Assembly: GCA_963704565.1 (NCBI GenBank)
Contig: OY969917.1
Coordinates: 2,604,001-2,668,000, forward strand
Reading direction: 5' to 3'
Source of the DNA: Rhodoblastus sp963704565
GTDB taxonomy: Bacteria > Pseudomonadota > Alphaproteobacteria > Rhizobiales > Beijerinckiaceae
DNA length: 64,000 nt
The notes under the pieces were generated by a model. That model saw only the letters and a program-made list of their open reading frames with translations, was not told where the DNA came from and did not search any database. Made by a program: the position numbers and the translations under genes. Every line of letters starts with the position of its first letter. Within the stretch, counting starts at the first letter, position 1. Shown piece after piece: positions 57,949 to 64,000 of this stretch.

Positions 57949-59156
57949 GCAAGACCAAGCACCAGAATCTCGCGCTGAACAGCGACGACGGCCATCTCCA
58001 CCTGCCGAAGCGCCAAAAAGTCTGGCGCGGCGCGGCCCGCGTCCTGCTGATCGTCGCCGTGCTGCTGGGCCTCGGCGCGGCGCGGGTGCTGGTGCTGCGC
58101 GCGTCGAGCAAGGCCGAGCTGGAGACGCAATTGCGCGAAGGCCAGCGCATTTTCGTCACCACGGTCGCGCCGACGACGAGCAAATCCGGCGGGCTGCTGA
58201 CCCTGCCGGCGACTTTGCGCGGCGACAACGAAACCTCGATCTACGCCCGCGTCAATGGCTATGTCCGCAAGTTCAATGTCGAAATCGGCGACCGCGTGAC
58301 CAAGGATCAGGTGCTTGCCGAACTCGACACGCCGGAACTTGACGAGCAGGTGCGGCAGGCCGCCGCCCAGGTCGAACAGGCCAGGGCCAATGTTGTGCTG
58401 GGCAAGGTCGCGTTCGAGCGCTGGAAAAAACTGTTCGCGCAGGATTCGGTGGCGGCGCAGGATCTCGACACCAAGAAGAACGCCTTTGACACGGCGGTCG
58501 CGGCGCAGGCTGCGGCGCAAGCCAATCTCATGCAATTGCAGGCGACCACCGCTTTCAAGAAGGTCCTGGCGCCGTTCGACGGCGTGATCACCGCGCGCAA
58601 CGTCGATATCGGCAATCTGGTCAATTCGGGCAGCTCGGGCGTGTCGCTGTTCTCCATGGCGGTCACCGACCCTTTGCGCGTTTTCGTCGATGTGCCGCAG
58701 GCCTATGTGAAATCGATCCATGTCGGGACGGAGGTTCCGGTTGCGCAGGCCGAGCTGCCCGGCCAGATTTTTAAGGCCGTCGTCACCTATGTCGCGGGCG
58801 CCATCGACATCGCGACCCGCACCATGCGCATCGAGCTGATGCTGCATAATGCGGACGGCCGGCTGAAACCGGGAACTTATGTCCAGATCGCCTTGCCGCT
58901 CGCCCCGGCGGGCGCGGTGACGATCCCCGCCAACACCCTGCTGTTCCGCGCCGAAGGGCCGAATGTCGCGGTGGTGGACAAGGCGGGCGATGTCCGCCTG
59001 CAAAAGATCCAGATCGCCCGCGACCTCGGCGCCAGTCTGGAAGTTGCGCAAGGCGTGACGCCCGCCGACCGGATCGTGCTCAATCCACCGGATTCGATCG
59101 CCAATGGCGATCATGTCACCGTGGTCTCCGGCGCAAAGCCCGCCGCCGGAAAATAG
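57945..59156 (+). CDS. RND efflux periplasmic adaptor (membrane fusion protein)
   Basis: Encodes 403 residues from GTG 57945. N-terminal anchor AARVLLIVAVLLGLGAARVL, lipoyl halves (YARVNGYVRKFNVEIGDRV and KVLAPFDGVITARNVDIGNL), a helical hairpin between them (VRQAAAQVEQARANVVLGK), beta-barrel DPLRVFVDVPQAYVKSIHVG and a membrane-proximal domain. Couples the permease to an outer-membrane channel. Translationally coupled to the permease. Confidence 0.92.
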   Translation: MSKTKHQNLALNSDDGHLHLPKRQKVWRGAARVLLIVAVLLGLGAARVLVLRASSKAELETQLREGQRIFVTTVAPTTSKSGGLLTLPATLRGDNETSIYARVNGYVRKFNVEIGDRVTKDQVLAELDTPELDEQVRQAAAQVEQARANVVLGKVAFERWKKLFAQDSVAAQDLDTKKNAFDTAVAAQAAAQANLMQLQATTAFKKVLAPFDGVITARNVDIGNLVNSGSSGVSLFSMAVTDPLRVFVDVPQAYVKSIHVGTEVPVAQAELPGQIFKAVVTYVAGAIDIATRTMRIELMLHNADGRLKPGTYVQIALPLAPAGAVTIPANTLLFRAEGPNVAVVDKAGDVRLQKIQIARDLGASLEVAQGVTPADRIVLNPPDSIANGDHVTVVSGAKPAAGK

Positions 59157-59321
59157 GCTCGCGTCGCCCGGAATGGCGGGAAGGCGGCGATCGTTTTCAA
59201 GAGCCGTGACGCGGATTGAGTCCGAACGGCGCGCCGCCACAATCCTTGTCCATTCCGCGTTCCAAGTGTAAGTTGACGGTTCTGATGAGTGGCGCCTTGC
59301 TTGACCGTGGGGCCAAGGTCG

Positions 59322-60545
59322 ATGAATGGGAGCTTGCGCATCGCCGCGCAAGGAATGGCCGCTCTGCTGAGCGGAGGGCTTCTGTTCGCTTCAATGTCCC
59401 CGGCGCGCGCGGGATGCAGCATCGACGACGTCGTCAACGCCATCGCCAATACGCTCGGGGCTGTCGATTCCGGCCAATGTTCTTCGGCTTGCGCCACCGG
59501 CGGCGGCTGCGGCGCGGCGGTGGCGGTGACGGCCGTGCTTGGCGGCGTCGCCGCCGACGCCGGCCAGGGTTCGGTCAACAGTTTTTGCGGCGACGTCGAT
59601 AACCTGGTCCAGCAAATCAATTCGGGAACCGACAACGCCAATTCGGTGGCCGGCGCGCTGCAAAGCGCGACCGGCTCGTCGGTCGGCCAGGACCTGATGA
59701 ACCAGCTTTCCGACGCTTTGGCGGATGTGGCGAGCCCGCTCGCCGTGGCGCAATGCGCCTGTAGCGTCGAGCAGGGCCTGGACCAGCTCGGCTCGGATTT
59801 CGGCGCCTGTCTGCAGGATTTCCTTTGCGCGGGCGACGCCTTGCTCGGCAGCCCCTGCTCCTGCACGCCGCCGCCGCCGATCGTCGCCAATTGTTCGCAA
59901 TCCCTGGTCGGATGCGGATCCTGGGCCGACAGCGATCCCGGCTGCCTCGGCGGCAGCGATCAGATTCCGACCATCCTCGCCGGCCAGAACGGCTCCAATA
60001 TCACGGGCTATGTCCCGGTCACCGTGACCAGTTCATCCTCCGGCACGCTGGTGACCGGCGGCGGCACCGGCTCCGACGGACATGGCCATTGCGACCCGGT
60101 GTTCTTCTGCTTCTGTCCCAAGCCGATGGTTCCGACCTGGACCGAAAGCTACCCCTGGATCGCGCAAAACGGTTTCGAGGAGGAAGGCTCGCAGTTCTAT
60201 GTGTTCTCCTGCAATTGCCCTACGGGAACCCATCCCGACCCGTCCGGCGCGACGATCAACGGCGCTTCCGTCTGCATTTGCGACGGCACGACCAATCAGG
60301 TCGCCAATTTCAATCCGGAATCCTTCGGCGGCATGTGTCCGCCGCCCGCCTGCCCTTCCGGACAGGTCCGACTCGGCGGCGTCGGCAAATGCGTGACGCC
60401 CTGTTCCAACCCCAACGAAGGCATGGCTTTCGACGGTTCGTGCTGCAATCCGATGCAACTCACCACCTGCGGCAAATGCTGCCCGCCGGGAACCACGCCG
60501 GACCCGGTTTCCGGGGGCTGCAACAAACCGTCTCCGATCCAGTAG
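59322..60545 (+). CDS. Secreted cysteine-rich protein
   Basis: Encodes 407 residues from ATG 59322. Signal peptide to about residue 31 (IAAQGMAALLSGGLLFASMS then PARA). The mature part is very Cys-rich: GQCSSACATGGGCGAAVAV near the start, CDPVFFCFCPKPMVPTW in the middle, and a tail with CCNPMQLTTCGKCCPPGTTP. The CCP-x-G motif recurs in the next gene, which starts six bases later, so the two are related and co-transcribed. I do not recognise a named family. Disulfide-rich extracellular or envelope protein; a DsbA-like gene follows in the same unit. Confidence 0.75.
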   Translation: MNGSLRIAAQGMAALLSGGLLFASMSPARAGCSIDDVVNAIANTLGAVDSGQCSSACATGGGCGAAVAVTAVLGGVAADAGQGSVNSFCGDVDNLVQQINSGTDNANSVAGALQSATGSSVGQDLMNQLSDALADVASPLAVAQCACSVEQGLDQLGSDFGACLQDFLCAGDALLGSPCSCTPPPPIVANCSQSLVGCGSWADSDPGCLGGSDQIPTILAGQNGSNITGYVPVTVTSSSSGTLVTGGGTGSDGHGHCDPVFFCFCPKPMVPTWTESYPWIAQNGFEEEGSQFYVFSCNCPTGTHPDPSGATINGASVCICDGTTNQVANFNPESFGGMCPPPACPSGQVRLGGVGKCVTPCSNPNEGMAFDGSCCNPMQLTTCGKCCPPGTTPDPVSGGCNKPSPIQ

Positions 60546-60551
60546 GCGCAA

Positions 60552-63422
60552 ATGGCGGGAGAACGCGCAAAGCTTGAAACGATCCTGGGCCGCCTGCGGC
60601 GCACCCTGAGGATCGGCCTCGCCGCCGCAGCGCTGACGGCGGCGACGTGCGGGGCCGCCGCGCAAGGCGCCAGGCCCGGCGTGACCGCCATCGGCGACGC
60701 CGCCGTCACCGGCTTTTCCGGCGCGCCGGCACCGGATCGCATCGCCCCCGGCGAAGATGCCGCCGCACAAACCTTCATCGACCGCGACGGTCCGTCGCTT
60801 CGCATCGTCGATCTGCGGCGGATGGGCGGCCCGCCGGAGGCGCAATTGGTCGGCGCGCCCAAGATTTTCACGGTCAGGGCGGCGCGGATCGGACAGGTCT
60901 TCGGCGTGGCCTTCGACGATTCCAACCCGCCCAATGTCTATGTCGCGGCAAGCTCGGCCTATGGCCTGCCGATCGTCGCGCCGAAAAGCGGCGGCGGGCT
61001 CATTCATATTCGCCTGGGCGCCGCCGGCGCCGTCTTCATGCCGGGCCTGTGGGGGCCCAATGGCGGACCCGGCGCGATCTGGCGGCTTGACGGCGCCACC
61101 GGCGAAGTCCGGCTGTTTGCAATGGTGGCGACCGACGGGCGCGCCAATTCCGGCGCGGCGCTTGGCGGCCTCGCCTTCGACTCGGCAAGCAAAATGCTGT
61201 TCGTCGCGGATCGCGAAACGGGGCTCATCCATCGCATTTCCGGCGCCGGCGCCGATCTCGGAACTTACGACCACGGCGTGACCGGACGCGCCGCGCTCGG
61301 CCTGGCGCCGGCGCCCTGGCGCGCGCCGCCGCCGCTGGACGTCGCCAAATCCGCCTTCGACAGCGCCCAGCCGGCGACATGGGGCTACGCCGGGCCGCAA
61401 CGCCTGATTTTCGGCCTCGCCGTCCATGACCGACGGCTTTATTACGCCGTGGTGGACGGCTTGCAGGTGTGGTCGGTCGGCCTCGGCCCGGACGGCGCCT
61501 TCGGCTCGGACGCCCGTCTGGAAATCGCCGCGCCGCCGTCGAACGGCCCGACCGAGATTTCCAAGATCGCTTTCGACGCCGAGGGCCGCATTTATCTCGC
61601 CGAGCGGGCCGCCCCGACCGGCGCCTTCGATTTCGAGGCGCTCGCCCAGCCGGCCATCGGCCGCGTGCTGCGCTACGCCATTGTCGGCCAAACCGCCGAT
61701 GGCCAGCGCATCTGGCAGCAGACGCCGGACGCCTACGCCATCGGCTTCCCCGAAATTTTCCGCAACGGCAATGGCGGCGTGGCGATAGGTTACGGCTATC
61801 TCGAGACCGGCGCCGCCAACCGCGGCTCCTGCGATGGATTTCTGTGGACCACCGGCGAGCAATTGCGGGTCTCGGCCGATGCGAAAATCGCGGCGCGTCT
61901 GGCGCGCGGCGGCGAAAGCCACATCGACGGGTTGCAAGGCAATCCCCTGTGGCGAATATTGCGCGACCGGGAGCCGCCTTTCGTCAGCTATTTCATCTCT
62001 TACGCGGACAATTTCGCCGACCCCTCGACGCGCGGCCACATGGGCGACATCGACATCCGCCGCCTGTGCGAGCCGGGACCGGCGCCGAGCTTCGGCCGTC
62101 CCGACCTGCCGCCGCCCCGCCCCCTGCCTCCCGACATGCCGCCGCCGAAGCATCGGCCTGTTCCTCCGCAAGGCAAGCCGCCGACGCCGCCTTCGAACAC
62201 GCCCCCCGTTTGCAAGCCCTGGCAGATTTGCGGGCCGCCGGGAACGCCGCCCTGCCCGCCCAACCAGATCTGGCGCCGCGACACGAATTCCTGCGCCCCG
62301 ACCTGCCCGCGCCCGAATGTCCTGATCGCCGGCCAATGCTGTCCGCCGCCGGGAATCGCCACGCCAGCGGGCGCGGCCTGCTCCAATTCTTCCTGTCCCA
62401 GCGGGCAGACGGCGATCGGCCCGAGCAATTTCTGCTGCCCGTCCGGCCAGGTCTATGCCAACGCCGCCGGCCAGACCGCGTGTTGCGCCGGGGCTCTGGT
62501 CAACGGCCAGTGTTCGCCCCCGACGACGCCGTCGAACCCCAATTGCCAGACCGGCGTCAATAATCCGGTCTGCTGCCCGTCCGGCTACGTCCCCAGCACC
62601 AACGCCTGCTGCCTCGCCAGCCAGTTGACCTCGACCGGCGTCTGCTGTCCGGCCGGACGCAAACCGACCGGCCCGAACAAGGCGCAATGCGGGTTCCTGA
62701 TCCCGATTCGGCTGGGACCGTTCTGCTGCGCGGCCGGCAAGATTCCCGTCGGCGACGGCTCGTGCTGCCTGCCGGGAAATGTCACCACCAGCGGCGTGTG
62801 CTGCCCGTCTCCCGTCGATCCGGCCAATCGCGCGCAATGCCGGAGCGTGAGCGTTCCGCCGCGTCCCTGCGCCGCCGGCTACCGGCTGATGCCGGACCAG
62901 TCGTGCTGCCTGGAGCGTTCGGTGCGCCGGAACGGCAAGAGCTGCGGCAACGCGCCGCCTCTGCCGGTTCCGGTCATTCCGCGCCGGCGCCACGCCGATT
63001 GTTCGACGCGCGGGCCGCATTATATCCCGTCGCCCCGCGATCCTTCGCGCTGTCTGCGCTGTCCGCGCGGCAAGGTCGCCAATGACAAGGGCGACGCCTG
63101 CGTGGCCGTGGGCGGCCATCCGCCGCCCCGCCTTGCCCCGCCGCGCCATCCGCCGCGCGTCAATTGCGCTAGGCTGGGGCCAAGGTTCATTCGCAATCCC
63201 GACGATCCTTCGACCTGCATGCGCTGCCCGCCGGGCGCTTTCGCCAACGCCAATCGCAGCGGCTGCGTGCGGGCGCCGTATGGTCCGGGCTTCATCGGCC
63301 CGCCGGGCTACTATCCGGGGCCGCGCTGGGGCGGCCCACCCAGGCGATGGGGGCCTTACCCGCGCCGGCCTTACCCCTGGCGCCCCGGGGCGCCCTATGG
63401 AAATCCAGGGCTGATGCGGTGA
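60552..63422 (+). CDS. Large secreted protein: beta-propeller-like N-half and cysteine-rich C-half
   Basis: Encodes 956 residues. Signal peptide to about residue 37 (LRIGLAAAALTAATCGAAAQ). Residues about 60-500 carry NHL/propeller-like strands (VFGVAFDDSNPPNVYVAAS, GGLAFDSASKMLFVADRE, EISKIAFDAEGRIYLAERA). Residues about 510-560 are Pro-rich. Residues about 560-900 hold repeated paired cysteines (CCPPG, CCPSG twice, CCPAG, CCLPG), and the last 60 residues are Pro/Gly/Arg/Tyr-rich. The function is not known; scaffold, adhesin or surface protein is a guess. It shares the CCP-x-G repeats with the preceding gene and is followed by a DsbA-like gene. Confidence 0.75.
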   Translation: MAGERAKLETILGRLRRTLRIGLAAAALTAATCGAAAQGARPGVTAIGDAAVTGFSGAPAPDRIAPGEDAAAQTFIDRDGPSLRIVDLRRMGGPPEAQLVGAPKIFTVRAARIGQVFGVAFDDSNPPNVYVAASSAYGLPIVAPKSGGGLIHIRLGAAGAVFMPGLWGPNGGPGAIWRLDGATGEVRLFAMVATDGRANSGAALGGLAFDSASKMLFVADRETGLIHRISGAGADLGTYDHGVTGRAALGLAPAPWRAPPPLDVAKSAFDSAQPATWGYAGPQRLIFGLAVHDRRLYYAVVDGLQVWSVGLGPDGAFGSDARLEIAAPPSNGPTEISKIAFDAEGRIYLAERAAPTGAFDFEALAQPAIGRVLRYAIVGQTADGQRIWQQTPDAYAIGFPEIFRNGNGGVAIGYGYLETGAANRGSCDGFLWTTGEQLRVSADAKIAARLARGGESHIDGLQGNPLWRILRDREPPFVSYFISYADNFADPSTRGHMGDIDIRRLCEPGPAPSFGRPDLPPPRPLPPDMPPPKHRPVPPQGKPPTPPSNTPPVCKPWQICGPPGTPPCPPNQIWRRDTNSCAPTCPRPNVLIAGQCCPPPGIATPAGAACSNSSCPSGQTAIGPSNFCCPSGQVYANAAGQTACCAGALVNGQCSPPTTPSNPNCQTGVNNPVCCPSGYVPSTNACCLASQLTSTGVCCPAGRKPTGPNKAQCGFLIPIRLGPFCCAAGKIPVGDGSCCLPGNVTTSGVCCPSPVDPANRAQCRSVSVPPRPCAAGYRLMPDQSCCLERSVRRNGKSCGNAPPLPVPVIPRRRHADCSTRGPHYIPSPRDPSRCLRCPRGKVANDKGDACVAVGGHPPPRLAPPRHPPRVNCARLGPRFIRNPDDPSTCMRCPPGAFANANRSGCVRAPYGPGFIGPPGYYPGPRWGGPPRRWGPYPRRPYPWRPGAPYGNPGLMR

Positions 63423-63485
63423 CATGACGGCGAAAGATTCGATCGCAAGACGCATGGCGGGCGGCGGCGAGCAAGGGAGGACGAT

Positions 63486-64000
63486 TTGCGAAGCGGAAGC
63501 CGAAGCGCCACGAGAAAGCTGACGGTTCTGGCTCTCGCCGCGCTCATGCTCGGGACGAACCCAGGCTTTGCGCATTCGTCGCGACATAAAGTCGAGGCCA
63601 TTGTCGCCGCATATCTGCGCAGCCACCCCGACGAAGTCGGCCAGATCGTGCTGGATTACGTCGCCCGCCATCCCGAATCCCTGCGCAACCTGCTGCTCGC
63701 CCTGGCGCGGCGGAAATCCGGCGCGGCCCAGGCCGCCGGGGCGGGCGGCGCAGCGGCGAAGAAACTGGCGCGGGACCGCGCGGGCGTCATCGCCGCCAAT
63801 TCGGACGCTCTGTTCCGCTCCCCCCACGAAACCGTGCTCGGCGACCCGTCCGGCGACCTGACCCTGGTCGAATTTTTCGACTACAATTGCGGCTTCTGCA
63901 AACGCGCGGTCGGCGACATGCGCGCGCTGCTGGAGAGCGACAAGAAGCTGCGCGTGGCGCTCAAGGAATTTCCCGTCCTCGGACCGCGCTCTGTCGATCT
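63486..64000 (+). CDS. DsbA family thiol-disulfide oxidoreductase (partial)
   Basis: Starts at TTG 63486, with AGGGAGG five bases upstream; the ATG at 63424 opens only a 32-codon ORF in another frame. 171 residues are visible before the right edge. Signal peptide to about residue 25 (KLTVLALAALMLGTNPGFA). An N-terminal helical segment (AIVAAYLRSHPDEVGQIVLD) resembles the Com1/ScsC-type prefix; the thioredoxin domain begins at LTLVEFFDYNCGFCKRAVGD with the catalytic CGFC, then LKEFPVLGP. A periplasmic disulfide oxidase or isomerase. Its position suggests it serves the two cysteine-rich proteins upstream. Confidence 0.88.
   Translation, partial: MRSGSRSATRKLTVLALAALMLGTNPGFAHSSRHKVEAIVAAYLRSHPDEVGQIVLDYVARHPESLRNLLLALARRKSGAAQAAGAGGAAAKKLARDRAGVIAANSDALFRSPHETVLGDPSGDLTLVEFFDYNCGFCKRAVGDMRALLESDKKLRVALKEFPVLGPRSVD

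Noticed and set aside
63424..63522. 32-codon ORF starting at ATG 63424
   Set aside because: Wrong frame for the DsbA-like domain; the TTG at 63486 has an excellent ribosome site and a signal peptide.
60033..63827. 1,264-codon ORF antisense to the cysteine-rich genes
   Set aside because: Same artefact of GC-rich codon bias; low-complexity Arg/Gly sequence. The plus strand has signal peptides and organised cysteine repeats.

Overview
The window looks like a chromosomal stretch of a GC-rich alphaproteobacterium of the order Hyphomicrobiales, most likely near Beijerinckiaceae/Methylocystaceae. The genus cannot be fixed from the sequence alone. Pointers are a CpdR-type response regulator, an IalB-family protein, metX-metW, DUF2125, DUF6165 and DUF3426-like proteins, a ROSE-type RNA thermometer in front of an Hsp20 gene, and ftsE-ftsX followed by a PlsC acyltransferase. 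Almost everything is ordinary chromosomal gene content. There is no phage, IS element or CRISPR array.

Layout. 1-15031: a surface and heptose region. A TPR/GT9-like glycosyltransferase (minus, runs off the left edge) is divergent from a giant autotransporter of about 2,930 codons; an IalB-like protein, a DUF6165 protein and the ADP-heptose genes hldE and gmhB follow. 15143-19271: a tightly overlapping three-gene minus-strand operon (class-V-like PLP enzyme, ATP-grasp ligase, PLP decarboxylase) of unknown product. 19366-23016: oxidative-stress genes (redoxin, katG, exported peroxiredoxin). 23033-29427: Bax-inhibitor-1 protein, the ybbAP-type ABC exporter divergent from tesA, thpR and an unknown gene. 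29434-34843: hpt, a DUF3426-like protein, ftsE-ftsX, plsC, an unknown gene behind a LexA-like box, and a DUF2125 protein. 34850-39620: chorismate mutase, metX-metW, tRNA-Arg(CCG), rpsU, cspA, tRNA-Val(GAC). 39718-44789: cpdR, an N-formylglutamate amidohydrolase, a probable sRNA, hisN, a lysophospholipase, the sigma32/ROSE/Hsp20 unit and a PepSY-like exported protein. 45161-51344: gltB-gltD. 51425-59156: a low-GC sulfotransferase, truncated haemoglobin, sufE, coniferyl aldehyde dehydrogenase and an RND efflux pair. 59322-64000: two cysteine-rich secreted proteins followed at once by a DsbA-like thiol oxidoreductase (runs off the right edge).

Three reading frames are broken: the TPR protein (one base missing near 2354-2358), the autotransporter (one base missing near 10515, separating passenger from barrel) and the ABC permease (in-frame TAA at 24313-24315). 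They may be real decay, phase-variation-like states or assembly errors.

The best candidates for undescribed biology are (i) the autotransporter with a divergent TPR-heptosyltransferase-like protein and nearby ADP-heptose genes, suggesting a dedicated autotransporter glycosylation system; (ii) the PLP/ATP-grasp/PLP operon; (iii) the cysteine-rich secreted protein cluster with its own disulfide catalyst; and (iv) regulatory RNA elements (an anti-SD sRNA and a sigma32-plus-ROSE cassette).
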